A DNA stretch of 64,000 nt from assembly GCA_963778465.1 (NCBI GenBank), contig CAVZUK010000004.1, forward strand, positions 1 to 64,000, written 5' to 3'. Positions 1-8,121 of the stretch are shown piece by piece. Position 1 is the stretch's first letter; every line of letters begins with the position of its first letter. The DNA is from CAVZBW01 sp963778465 (GTDB lineage: Bacteria; Actinomycetota; Acidimicrobiia; Acidimicrobiales; RAAP-2). The position numbers and the translations under genes were made by a program. The notes beneath the pieces were generated by a model, which saw only the letters and a list, made by a program, of their open reading frames with translations, did no database searches and was not told where the DNA came from.

Positions 1-119
1 GGCCGGGCGGACACGACAGCGGGTCCGGAGACGACAGCCGGGCGAGGGAGGGATATCACGACCCGACCGCAGGCATCGCTGGCGCCGCGCCGGCGCGCAG
101 CGCCCTGACCCTGCGCCTG

Positions 120-689
120 GTGCTGGCCGCCTTCGGGTTCATCGTCTGCTCGATCGGCGCGGCCCTGGCGGTCGCGGTGGTGAACGCTCCCGTGCTCGCT
201 GCTGTCCTGGCCTTCCTGGCGGCGGTGGCGGTAGCCGACATCATCGTGGTGACGCGCCGAAGCTGCGCGGCGAGCCCGGCTGACCCGGCGAAGCCTCATC
301 CGCTGTTCCCGCGCTGGTCAATCCCCCGGCCTGCCGGGCAAGTGCCTGCCGGGCTAAGCCCGCAAAAGGACGGCATCGAGGTCATCGACGTCGGGGGCAA
401 GATCGATATCTCCACGGCACCGCGGCTGCGTGAGCTGCTCATCGATCTGGTCAGCACGGACAACTACCAGCTCATCGTCAACATGGACCAGGTTGAGTTC
501 CTCGACTCCACCGGCCTCGGGGTGCTGGTAGGAGGCCTGAAGCGGGTGCGGGCGCACGACGGCTCGCTGGATCTGGTCTGCACGCAGGAGCGGATACTGA
601 AGCTCTTCCGGATCACCGGGCTGACGAAGGTCTTCGCCATCCACGAGACAGTGGACCAGGCCATCGCGGCCAAGGGTACGCACCGGTAA
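120..689 (+). CDS. STAS-domain anti-sigma factor antagonist with N-terminal membrane segment
   Basis: The C-terminal half (about residues 85-187) is a STAS domain very close to actinobacterial BldG/SpoIIAA-type anti-anti-sigma factors. It carries the phosphorylatable serine in the motif FLDSTGLGVLVGGLKRVRAH and ends in the family's RITGLTKVF segment. Such proteins bind anti-sigma kinases and are switched off by serine phosphorylation. The first ~40 residues form one or two hydrophobic helices, followed by a Pro-rich linker; BldG itself has no membrane part. The frame is open back to base 1, so the true start may lie upstream or outside the window; GTG at 120 is only the first usable start seen. 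The upstream-extended N-terminus (ARSALTLRLVLAAFGF) resembles DUF6343-type small actinobacterial membrane proteins, which would make this a fusion. No kinase or sigma gene is visible nearby. The STAS assignment is firm; the start and membrane part are uncertain. Confidence 0.8.
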   Translation: MLAAFGFIVCSIGAALAVAVVNAPVLAAVLAFLAAVAVADIIVVTRRSCAASPADPAKPHPLFPRWSIPRPAGQVPAGLSPQKDGIEVIDVGGKIDISTAPRLRELLIDLVSTDNYQLIVNMDQVEFLDSTGLGVLVGGLKRVRAHDGSLDLVCTQERILKLFRITGLTKVFAIHETVDQAIAAKGTHR

Positions 690-1196
690 GGAACGTGTCA
701 CCGGGGGCGACGCAGCCGAGGGCTTCGGGGCTATCGGCGGGGGGCGCGGTCACACCCCGGGGACTGCGGGAGAAACGGTGCTGGCCCGGTTGCCGGGCAC
801 GCCGGCTTTGCCACGCCTTTTCCGGCAATCACCGGGCGGTGCCCGCCCGGTCCGGGCCGCCGCTAGTGATCATGCCGGGAATCGTTCGATTCTCGGCAGC
901 CGGATAAGGCGACCGCCAGTGAATGATCTTGCCGGGGGACCCTGGAAGCATGAGCGCCGCCGTCCCGAGGCGGCGGGCTTCCGCCGCTGACCGGACCGTG
1001 CGGAGCTGGGCGGGTCTGGGCTGGTGGCCGGGACCGCCGTACAGGGCACCGGGTACGGGGCCCGGTCGCTGCCTTAACTCGCGCCGGAGCCACGACGTTT
1101 GGCCCGTGCATGCCGGGGCTTTCGGCCCTGGGCGCCCGTCATGGACGCCATGCAGCGTGAATATCGTCTGCGAGGTGATCGAGGGAGCTGGACCGA
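690..1196. other. Gene-free region with a strong hairpin
   Basis: I see no convincing gene here. Frames in this GC-rich stretch are open but lack family-like sequence. The clearest element is a near-perfect inverted repeat at 873-898 (12-bp stem including one G-T wobble, two-base centre). No T-run follows it, so it is not a typical intrinsic terminator. A second short hairpin lies near 957-975. The region separates the STAS gene from the TPP riboswitch. Confidence 0.5.
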
Positions 1197-1310
1197 ACGG
1201 AGTGCCGGGGAGATCCGGAGCCGGGAGGAAAGGCTGAGAGGCCGGGGACAGCTCAGAGGCTGAACGGCGACCCCCAGGGACCTGATCCGGGCAATGCCGG
1301 CGAAGGGAGA
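1197..1310 (+). ncRNA. TPP (thiamin pyrophosphate) riboswitch, orphan
   Basis: The conserved TPP aptamer elements occur in order on the plus strand. A GGAGTGCC-like 5' block lies at about 1199-1206, CTGAGAG at 1233-1239, an ACCC element near 1269-1273, and the 3' signature CCTGATCCGGGCAATGCCGG followed by CGAAGGGA at 1281-1308. In known cases this RNA controls thiamin synthesis or transport genes immediately downstream. Here no thi gene follows on the plus strand. The next real gene (1440-1814) is on the opposite strand and looks PHA-related. The aptamer is probably a relic left after a deletion or rearrangement, or controls something too short to recognise. The aptamer call is strong because the 3' core is nearly consensus. 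Confidence 0.85.
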
Positions 1311-1342
1311 CCGCCCCGCAGGCCATTTTTTTGGCCGGGCGG
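1311..1342 (+). promoter_or_regulatory. Hairpin directly after the TPP aptamer (possible expression platform)
   Basis: CCGCCC at 1311-1316 pairs with GGGCGG at 1337-1342, and inside them GGCC at 1321-1324 pairs with GGCC at 1333-1336 around an A-T7 loop. The CGCA between the left arms would bulge out. This is the place of an expression platform, but there is no T-run after the stem, so a terminator function is not obvious. Confidence 0.4.
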
Positions 1343-1439
1343 CCATTGGTCATGAGCCCGGCGCTACCGGAAAGGAACGCGGTACGGGGCGCGGTCCCGG
1401 GCGCTGCCGGGCGCCTCCACCGCGCCCGGGTAGCGCAGC

Positions 1440-1814
1440 TTAGCCCTCAGGCGCCGGGTTACGGCGCGCGCTTATCGCCAGCCCCTCGAACTGTGCCCAG
1501 GTCTTGCCCCACTCGGCGAGCGGGCCGAGGATCTGCTCCAGCATCGCGAGCTGCTCGTCGAGCACCCGCAGCTGAGCTTGCATCGCGGCGATGCCCTGCC
1601 GCTGCGATGCGACGCTGCTGGCGAGCAGGTTCAGCTGGGCCGCGGACAGCGCGCCGGGGTGCGGCAGGCCCTGCAGCGACTGTACGGACTGCGACAGGAC
1701 GGACTCACTGAGCCCGGCCGTGCCGGTCAGTCCCTCGGTGATCCTGCGCAGCTGAATGGTCCACAGCTGGATGAGGCGGGCGAAGCCGGCCGTGGTGTTC
1801 TGCGGATCGGTCAT
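1440..1814 (-). CDS. Small helical protein, possibly PHA granule-associated (phasin-like)
   Basis: A 124-residue protein, mostly helical, with no cysteine and no signal peptide. It starts at ATG 1814 (MTDPQNTTAGFARLIQLW). The central part (about residues 60-100) is rich in Ala, Gln, Leu and Met with heptad-like spacing, suggesting a coiled coil. It lies just downstream of, and on the same strand as, the PHA depolymerase gene, with a 57-bp gap. I infer a granule-surface or depolymerase-associated role from this context and from the amphipathic helical composition. I do not recognise a specific family, and a generic hypothetical protein is the alternative. Confidence 0.5.
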   Translation of the reverse strand: MTDPQNTTAGFARLIQLWTIQLRRITEGLTGTAGLSESVLSQSVQSLQGLPHPGALSAAQLNLLASSVASQRQGIAAMQAQLRVLDEQLAMLEQILGPLAEWGKTWAQFEGLAISARRNPAPEG

Positions 1815-1871
1815 CGGGTCGTGTCCTTTCCCGGGGCGCTGCGGGAGCAGTTGTCCCTTGTTACCGCGCGA

Positions 1872-3008
1872 TCATTCCCCGCCCGCGCCTGCGGCAACAC
1901 GCCTACCGTCACCCGCGCATAACGCATTAGCCCCCTCGGTGGCGGCTGCCTGCTCGCGGGCGGCGGCCTGGGCGGCCGCGGCCCGCTCGCGGGCGTCGCG
2001 GAGCGCGGCGGCGGCCTGGGCGGCGGCGGTCTCGGCGGCCTGCTGGACGGCGCGGGCGGCCTGCAGCGCCTCGGCGAGCGCGTCTGCCTCGGCGGTGGCC
2101 TGGGGGGGGGCGGCCTGGGCGGCGGCGGTGCCGTCGGCGGCCTGGCGCGGGCCCTGGTCTTCGGGATGACGACCGGTCCGGGCTTGTTCAGCGCGCCGGG
2201 CATCGTGCGGCGGCGCGGCCAGGAAGCTGGTGATCAGGGGCGTGAGCAGGCCCGGGCGGGTGACCAGCTCGACGTGGCCGCCGTGGTAGACGTGCAGCGT
2301 CGCGTGCGGGATGCCCGCGGCCAGGATGCGGCCGTTGGCCACCGGGATGATCGGGTCGTCGTCACCGGTGAGCACCAGGGTGCGCTGGCGGATGAGCGGC
2401 AGCAGCGGCAGCGTGGTGAACCCCAGCGCGGCGGTGTTCTGGTACAGGTAACCCATGCTGAGCGGGCTGATCTGCGCCTTGCGCAGGGCGCGGGTCAGCG
2501 CGTCCGGGTCGGTTTTCGCGCTTCCTCCCCACAGGTCGCCGTAGCGGCGCAGGACGAGGTTCTTCACCAGCGGCAGCGGGTTGGGCGGCACCATCGTCTG
2601 CGGCCCGGTTGCGGTCGCCACCAGGATCAGCCGCCGGCACAGCCGCGGGTTGAGCAGCGCGAACTGCTGAGCCAGCCCGCCTCCCCAGGAGATACCCAGC
2701 ACGTCGGCCTGCTGGTGGCCGAGATTATGCAGCATGTCGCGCAGCAGCAGGGCCAGGGTGGTGAAACGGTACGGCAGATTGGGCAGCTGGGAGCCGCCGA
2801 CGCCGGGGGCATCGAAGCGGATCACCTCGATGGCCGGGTCGAGTGCATCCACGAACGGCTGCAAGGCTTCCAGCCGCATGCCGATGCCGTTGCACAGCAG
2901 CAGCGGAGGCCCTGTCCCGGTGCCCGGCCGGATCGCGACGCGCAGCGGCGTCCCGCCCACCTGCATGATCTCTTCGCGCACGTAGTCATCCCTGACAGGC
3001 ATGTCCAT
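1872..3008 (-). CDS. phaZ: Poly(3-hydroxyalkanoate) depolymerase-like alpha/beta hydrolase with Ala-rich tail
   Basis: Residues ~15-265 form an alpha/beta-hydrolase matching intracellular medium-chain-length PHA depolymerases (PhaZ). The oxyanion-side motif LLLCNGIGM is at ~37-44. The nucleophile elbow GISWGG has Ser107 and is followed by LAQQFA, as in PhaZ. The acid lies in LTGDDDP (Asp217/218) and the histidine in YHGGHVEL (His245). These enzymes release hydroxy acids from storage granules. The start ATG at 3008 fits the family N-terminus. Unusually, ~110 extra residues follow the catalytic domain, almost all Ala, Gln, Glu and Arg with coiled-coil character; a run of eight G's on the plus strand (2102-2109) lies inside this part. 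The tail could anchor the enzyme to granules (inference). A phasin-like gene follows downstream. A different esterase specificity is possible. Confidence 0.75.
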   Translation of the reverse strand: MDMPVRDDYVREEIMQVGGTPLRVAIRPGTGTGPPLLLCNGIGMRLEALQPFVDALDPAIEVIRFDAPGVGGSQLPNLPYRFTTLALLLRDMLHNLGHQQADVLGISWGGGLAQQFALLNPRLCRRLILVATATGPQTMVPPNPLPLVKNLVLRRYGDLWGGSAKTDPDALTRALRKAQISPLSMGYLYQNTAALGFTTLPLLPLIRQRTLVLTGDDDPIIPVANGRILAAGIPHATLHVYHGGHVELVTRPGLLTPLITSFLAAPPHDARRAEQARTGRHPEDQGPRQAADGTAAAQAAPPQATAEADALAEALQAARAVQQAAETAAAQAAAALRDARERAAAAQAAAREQAAATEGANALCAGDGRRVAAGAGGE

Positions 3009-3546
3009 TCCTCCTCGGGCACGCCGTGGCCACCGGCGTCTGTGACGGCAATCACACGGTTACCGGGATAGTAACGACGCGTGAGATAGTACGCAATAGG
3101 CGAAGTCTAGTTAGCGCGACTGGATTCCGGCGGGTGAGCGGGCAGGGACGGGGGCTGGTGTGAGCGGACGGGCTGGTGGTGGGTCGCTGGCGGGCCGGCG
3201 GTGGTGGCGGCGGCGGTCACCGATGCGCGGGGGATGACGAAGCGGGGTTTCGCGCGGCTGCCGGGCGTCGGTGATGCCGGGCGGACCGAGCTGGCGGAAC
3301 GGCTGCTGGCCAGCCAGGGGAAGTTCGCCGGGGACGTGCTGCGCGCGACCACGCCGCTGCTCCCCGGCAACGGCGGCACCGGCGCCAAGAAGAGCGGCGG
3401 CGAGACCAAGCATGCCTCACCTTCCCGGCGGGCCGGGCCCGCCACCTGCGATAGGCCCGCTGCCCGCGGCGAGCCGATCGCGGTTCGCCGCAGACGTGCT
3501 TACCATCCTGAGCAGAGAGTGAAAAGCACACAATTACGGAGCGACA
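3009..3546 (+). other. Intergenic region with an unresolved short frame
   Basis: This spacer separates the divergent phaZ and xre genes and must hold both promoters. A plus-strand frame from ATG 3234 begins MTKRGFARLPGV and includes LAERLLASQGKFAGDVLRAT, which looks like a helical phasin-type segment, then degenerates into low-complexity sequence. It could be a remnant or a small granule protein. I cannot name it. GGAG at 3538-3541 fits as the ribosome site for the xre GTG start at 3547. Confidence 0.3.
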
Positions 3547-3924
3547 GTGACCGGTACCTGGAACGCGCAGACGCAATGCCTGGGCGCCTTCATCCGCAAT
3601 CGGCGTAAGCTCGCCCGCCTGTCACTGCGTCAGCTTGCTGAGAGGACGTCTCTCTCCGATCCCTACCTGAGCCAGCTCGAGCGGGGCCTGCACCTGCCAT
3701 CGGTGCGCGTGCTCAAGCTGCTCTCCGAAGCGCTGAACGTGTCCGCCGAGACGCTGCTTGCCCAGGTGGGCCTGCTCGACTTGGCTTCCCCCGGGGATGG
3801 GGCCGCGGCGGCTGACGAGCCCCCAGCATCGTCGGTGGAGTCTGCCATCAGCGCCGACGAGCGCCTGGCCGGCCAGCAGAAGGCCGCGCTGATCGCCGTC
3901 TACCGCAGCATGCTCCCCTCCTAG
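3547..3924 (+). CDS. Xre-family helix-turn-helix transcriptional regulator
   Basis: A 125-residue protein whose N-terminal ~60 residues are a classic Cro/C1-type helix-turn-helix (FIRNRRKLARLSLRQLAERT, then LSDPYLSQLERG and VRVLKLLSEALNVSAETLLAQ). The C-terminal half is acidic and flexible, ending in a short helix (LAGQQKAALIAVYRSML). The GTG start at 3547 has GGAG five bases upstream. Related small Xre proteins occur beside PHA/phasin genes in actinobacteria, so it may regulate the divergent phaZ unit; that is inference from position. The cut Tn3 fragment begins about 80 bp downstream. Confidence 0.8.
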   Translation: MTGTWNAQTQCLGAFIRNRRKLARLSLRQLAERTSLSDPYLSQLERGLHLPSVRVLKLLSEALNVSAETLLAQVGLLDLASPGDGAAAADEPPASSVESAISADERLAGQQKAALIAVYRSMLPS

Positions 3925-4005
3925 TGCACCCTCTCCGCCGCTGCCGCGCTACCTGAGGCCGTGTTCAGCAAACTGGACGCTTTAACGCGGTTCCTGACAC
4001 CGTTC

Positions 4006-4896
4006 TTACCGGCATCCCAACATCGTCACCACGTCATCGCGGACCCCGGTGCGGACCGTGTGCACCAGGCTCACGATCAGCGTCAGCCGCTTGTCCTCAT
4101 TGGTGATCTTCTTCATGTCGGCGGCGTCGGTGACCCGCGCCTCCCCGGCGAAATGAGCGATCTTCCCCGGCGGCACTCCGTTCAGCCACACCTCGGTCGG
4201 GCCGATCGCGTCGATGCTCTCCAGGAGGTCCAGGCGCTCCTTGAACCTGCCCAGCGACGCGGCCTTCGCCACGTCCTTCACCCGGTCGAACTCGCTGCGC
4301 CGGCTGACCGGATCCACCGCCAGCATCCGCGCCAGCCTGGCCTTCGCCGCTGGGTCCAGCCGTCCCGCGACCGTCTGGCAGAACCCGTTGTTCACCTCGG
4401 CGCGGATCGCCGCGGCCATCACGTCCAAGGTGGTGTACCCCGGCAGCTCACACCGGGCCCGGACCAGTTCTTCCAGCGCCACGTTGATCAGATCCGCCGG
4501 GTCGTCCTTGGCCTGCACCGCCTTGCGGATCGCGTCCTCAGCGATCTTCCGGACCCCGGCGCCGTCGTAGGTGACCTTCATCCGCTTGCGGACGAACTCC
4601 CGATGCCGCTTGGCCGACCGGACCGCTGCCCGCTCCAGCTCCACGTCCCCGCCCAGCCCCAGGGCCTCGCGCACATGCCGCACCACCACCGGCGGCACGT
4701 CCTCGACCTTCGGGAAATACCCCAGCCGCTGGTAGGCCTTCAGCCATACCACCAACGCCAGCAGATGCTGCTGATCCTGCGTCTTGGCCCGCGCCCACTC
4801 CACCTCGGCATCCGTCGGAGTAAACGCCTCAGCCAGCTCCCGCCCCGGCACCACCCGGCCAAACCGCGGATACGCGGTCCGATCGACCGAGGTCAC
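4006..4896 (-). pseudogene. tnpA: Tn3-family transposase TnpA, N-terminal fragment
   Basis: The ~296 residues match the N-terminal domain (DUF4158) of Tn3-family transposases: SVDRTAYPRF, RELAEAFTP, QQHLLALVVWLKAYQRLGYFPK and PADLINVALEELVRARCELPGYTTL. Full-length enzymes are ~1000 residues with a catalytic DDE domain; here the frame stops at 4006 and that domain is absent, so the gene is dead. A GTG at 4896 is preferred over TTG at 4902. The start lies about 110 bp inside a terminal inverted repeat at 5005-5042, the normal Tn3 arrangement. The left end of the transposon and its resolvase are missing. Confidence 0.85.
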
Positions 4897-5004
4897 ACCC
4901 AACCCCCGCAGACGCCGCCAGCAAGACGACGACCACCCTAACGATCACCCGCAGCCCCGCGGCCCCTTTCTGGCGAATTCCGGCCGCTCCCGTACCCGAA
5001 CCGC

Positions 5005-5042
5005 CTTAACGTGCGATCCGGTTCCGATGTAGGTCCACCCCC
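5005..5042 (-). repeat. Tn3-family 38-bp terminal inverted repeat
   Basis: Read on the minus strand this 38-bp segment begins GGGGG and ends with the hallmark ACGTTAAG of Tn3 ends, with a GGAAC block in the middle as in the Tn3 prototype. Length and orientation relative to tnpA are exactly as expected. I found no matching second end, so no 5-bp target duplication can be assigned. Confidence 0.8.
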
Positions 5043-5068
5043 GGCTCCTATCCGGCAGCGCCGTGCAG

Positions 5069-5293
5069 TCATAGGACGGCGCCGCGCGGCGCTACCTCAA
5101 GGGCGGCAACGCCCCGGCCGTACAGCACCAGGAGCCGGTCACCGTGCCTGCAGCGCAGTGTCCCGCCATCCTCCGCAAGGGCCGAGATGACGTGCTCAAG
5201 GACCTCGTCCGCGGCGAGGGTGCCGGGTTCCTCGTACGTAACGTCCAGGTGATCGCCACCAGTGAGCCGGGCGCGCAGCACAATCTCTGCCAT
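5069..5293 (-). CDS. Small conserved-looking hypothetical protein
   Basis: From ATG 5293 (MAEIVLRARLTGGDHLDVTY) this encodes 74 residues, acidic, with alternating hydrophobic strands (VLRARL, LRCRHGDRLLVLYGRGVAALEV) that suggest a small beta-rich fold. The open frame extends 8 codons further upstream, but the internal ATG gives the more natural N-terminus. It lies between the Tn3 end and an IS982-type element, so it may be transposon cargo or an interrupted host gene. I do not recognise the family. Confidence 0.45.
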   Translation of the reverse strand: MAEIVLRARLTGGDHLDVTYEEPGTLAADEVLEHVISALAEDGGTLRCRHGDRLLVLYGRGVAALEVAPRGAVL

Positions 5294-5319
5294 GGTCACG
5301 CACTCTAGACTTCTCACCG

Positions 5320-5340
5320 CCTAGATGATCAATTCCAAGG
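5320..5340 (+). repeat. IS left terminal inverted repeat (21 bp)
   Basis: CCTAGATGATCAATTCCAAG plus a final G; it is the exact reverse complement of 6295-6315. Confidence 0.9.
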
Positions 5341-6253
5341 TCAGCTGTCGTAGGCCACTAGTGAACGCAGGACGGGCTGGCCGGTGGCATCGTTGTGCCA
5401 GATGGCGGCGGTCAGGGCGAGGATGCGCTGCAGGACGCGGACCATCACGCCGGCTGGGGGTGCCGCCGTGTTGTTCGAGGTCAAGCTGGCCTTTGAAGGT
5501 GTCGTTGACGGACTCGATGATCTGGCGCAGCGGCTTGAACAGGTGCGCGCCGGCCCGGGCGGGCTCGCCCTAATGGGCCGGCCGCAGCAGCCTGATCCCC
5601 GTCTCCGCCATGGCGGACTCGAAGACGGCACCGTAGTAGTTCTTGTCCCCGATCAGGATCTGGCCGGGCCGGGCAGCCAGCAGGTCCGGCCCGGCGGCCA
5701 GCATGCCGGCCAGCACCTCGCGCTCATCAGCCTTCGCGCCAGTCAGGGCGAAGGCGACAGGCAGGCCCTGCAGGGTGCACACCAGGTGCAGCCGAAGGCC
5801 CCAGAAGTACCGCGAATGACTGGCGCAATACCCGTATTCGGCCCATCCGGCCAGGTCCGAGCGCTTGGCGGTCTCGCGGGACCGGCCGCACTCGACCGGG
5901 GTTGAATCGACCACCCAGACGTCATCGGTCCATACGGCGGTATCGCACGCCAGGATCCGGATGCAGTGCCGGATCATCGACGCGGCGGCGCGCAGCCGCT
6001 TGTTATAGCCGGGCTGCTGGGGCAGGTAGGGGAACAGGTGGCTCAGGTGAGCGCGGGCGTGCCGCAGCCAGCGGGCCTCGGAAGTGAACCCGGGCAGGGC
6101 CTGCATGACCGCCAGGGTGACCAGCTCCGCGTCGCTCAGCTTCGGGCCGATGCCGGTCTCAGGGCGGCACGGCGCGAGCTGCGGCGATTCTTTCAGCAGG
6201 TCGTCGGTCGTCGCGTACAGTGCGGTGGCGAGGGTGTCCAGGTCTGTTGTCAC
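5341..6253 (-). pseudogene. IS982-type transposase with nonsense codon and frameshift
   Basis: Starting at GTG 6253 (VTTDLDTLATALYATTDDLL), the protein shows LSDAELVTLAVMQALPGF, the first catalytic Asp in WVVDSTPVECGRSRET and the second in LTGAKADE, with IGDKNYYG further on, all typical of this family. Reading then hits TAG at 5570-5572 where relatives have a basic residue before GEPARAG. The same frame resumes as HLFKPLRQIIESVNDTFKGQ. Near a G5 run at 5456-5460 a one-base change moves reading to the frame ending VMVRVLQRILALTAAIWHND and stopping at 5341. Two independent lesions make a sequencing artefact less likely than real decay. Confidence 0.8.
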
Positions 6254-6294
6254 AAACTGATCCTGGGCGCCCTCGTCGCATCTCCGCAGCCACC

Positions 6295-6315
6295 CCTTGG
6301 AATTGATCATCTAGG
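6295..6315 (+). repeat. IS right terminal inverted repeat (21 bp)
   Basis: Exact reverse complement of 5320-5340. It encloses the promoter-proximal end of the transposase gene. The IS1182-type sequence begins almost immediately after it. Confidence 0.9.
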
Positions 6316-6383
6316 AGGCTGCTGAAAAGGCCGGGCCTCCATCGGCGTGTTGGCCGGTGTTCGAACGTCTGGGATGACTTCTC

Positions 6384-7200
6384 ATGCAGGGTTTCGAGCG
6401 GAGGCGGGAATTGCTGGACGCGGCGGGCCTGGTCGGGCATCTGGTCCGGGAGGGCAGCATGTTCGCCTTCCTGGCGGGGCGCCGGGCCGAGGTGTTCCCC
6501 GATGCCGATTATGCGGACCTGTTCGCCCGCCGGGGGGGGCCGGCCGTCGATCCCGGCCACGCAGATGGCTGCGGTGATGACCCTGCAGACGCTGCATGAC
6601 TACTCCGACCGGGAGACCGCCGAGGCGGTCCGCTTCGATGTCCGGTGGAAGGTCGCGCTCGGCACGTCGCTGGACGATGAGGGTTTTGATCCCTCCACGC
6701 TGGTGTACTGGCGGCAGCGGATCGCCAAGTCAGGCCGTCCGCACCGGGTCAACGACGCGGTCAAGAAGGTGGTCGAGGAGACCGGGATCTTGAAGGGCCG
6801 GCGGCGCCGCGCGGTGGACTCCACGATTCTGGCTGACGGCGTGGCGACCCAGGACACGGTCACCCAGCTGGTCTCCGCGATCCGGCGGGTGGCACGGGAG
6901 GTGCCCGGCGCCGCGGAGCAGGTCGCGGCGGTGTGCACCGGGCACGACTACTCGAAGCCGGGCAAGCCGAAGATCGACTGGGATGACCCGGGCGCGAAAG
7001 ACGCGCTGGTCTCGGCCCTGGTCAACGACGCCGGCGCGCTGGTGGAGGCGCTGAACGTTGCTGAGCTGGATGAGCGGGCGGCGGCCGCGCTGGCGCTGCT
7101 GGCGCTGGTCGCCGGGCAGGACGTGGAGCCGGCTGAGGGGTCGGATGGCACCGATGGGCGCTGGCGGATCGCCCGCAAGGTCGCCGAAGACCGACCCGTT
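6384..7200 (+). pseudogene. IS1182-family transposase, frameshifted and 3'-truncated
   Basis: From ATG 6384 the frame reads MQGFERRRELLDAAGLVGHL and FPDADYADLFARRG, the N-terminus of IS1182 transposases. At a run of eight G's (6532-6539) the frame must change by one base to continue as RPSIPATQMAAVMTLQTLHD, then RRAVDSTILADGVATQDTV (first catalytic Asp in VDST). Homology ends near DGRWRIARKVAEDR at about 7195; the second half with the remaining DDE residues is missing, replaced by unrelated sequence leading into the recombinase gene. The element begins directly after the IS982 right end. Confidence 0.75.
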
Positions 7201-7295
7201 GACCGCACTAACTCCTCCTTGTCCTGTGATCTCTGGCAGGGGGAGGTGCTGGTGGGGCAGGCTTCGTCCTTGTTGATCTGGAGGACGGAGGTGCC

Positions 7296-8120
7296 GTGGA
7301 GCCGGGTGAGGCGGTCCAGCAGCGGGACGTTGCGGCGCTGGTCGTCGCCCGGCCCGGATCGGTCCGGGCGACGGGCGATCCCGTGCTGCCGTGGATGGTC
7401 GCCGATGAGACCGGCGAGCCGGTCGAGGCGGTCAGCGGCTTCCTGCGGGACTTGCTGGCCTGCGGCAACAGTGCTGCATCGTGCCGGTCCTACGCCCATG
7501 ACCTGTTGCGGTGGTTCCGGTTCCTGGCCGCGGTCGGTGTCCGGTGGGATCAGGCGACGCGGGCCGATGTCCGCGACTTCGTGTTGTGGCTGCGGGTGGC
7601 CCGCAACCCCGCCCGTGACCGGCGCCGCCCGGGCGCACCGGGGCCGGGAGAGGTAAACGCGCGCACCGGCAAGGCCTATCTGGGTGCCGGGTATGCGCCG
7701 GCGACGGTCAACCACGCGTTGTCGGTGCTGGCGGAGTTCTACCGCTACCACGCGTGCACCGGGCTGGGCCCGATGGTCTCCCCGGTCCCGCCGCAGTCCC
7801 GTGACGGGCGGCGGCTGAACGCTCACCACCACCCGCTGGAGCCGTTTCCCCGGCATCGCCGGGGTGCCTACCGGCAAAAACAGCCCGACCGCCAGCCGCG
7901 GGCGGTGCCCGATGACGTCCTGGACGACCTGCTCGCCGCGCTGGGCTGCAACCGTGATCGTGCGTTATTCCACATGTTCCTGGCCAGCGGCGCCCGCGCC
8001 AGCGAGCTGCTGGGGATGAGGGTGGGTGATGCCCGGCCCGGCGATGACCGGATCTTCGTGGCGACCAAGGGCCTGGGCGGGGCGAAGCAGGCCTGCCCGT
8101 GCTCGCCAGAGGCGTTCAAA
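7296..8120 (+). pseudogene. Tyrosine recombinase/integrase, C-terminally truncated
   Basis: From GTG 7296 the protein has a SAM-like core-binding domain (SCRSYAHDLLRWFRFLAAVG, then ATVNHALSVLAEFYRYH), a RLNAHHHPLEPFPRHRRGAYRQK linker region and the start of the catalytic domain (DRALFHMFLASGARASELLGM), which supplies the first catalytic Arg. It follows relatives through KGLGGAKQACPCSPEAFKW and then breaks off at 8121. The HxxR box and the nucleophile Tyr are missing. The group resembles integrases found in multi-recombinase clusters of actinobacteria. The same frame stays open past the break by chance and runs into the obgE frame. Confidence 0.8.
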
Positions 8121-8121
8121 T

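Larger units (their letters stand above)
5320..6315 (-). mobile_element. IS982-family-like insertion sequence, about 1 kb
   Basis: The element is bounded by perfect 21-bp inverted repeats (5320-5340 and 6295-6315) and carries a single minus-strand DDE transposase gene. The ~996-bp length and the transposase sequence fit the IS982 group common in actinobacteria. No direct target repeat is visible in the flanks (left 7 bases ctcaccg, right 7 bases aggctgc), so one flank was probably rearranged after insertion. The transposase carries two lesions, so the element cannot move on its own. Confidence 0.85.

Noticed and set aside
873..898. T-loop-like GTTCGATTC suggesting a tRNA
   Set aside because: The flanks form a simple 12-bp hairpin; there is no acceptor, D or anticodon arm at the required spacing.
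829..1353. Minus-strand 174-codon frame across the TPP riboswitch
   Set aside because: Pro/Arg-rich, no motif, overlaps a conserved RNA on the other strand.
3201..3608. Plus-strand 135-codon frame before the xre gene as a confident gene
   Set aside because: Only the first ~45 codons after ATG 3234 look protein-like; the rest is low-complexity and overlaps the xre start region. Kept only as a low-confidence remark.
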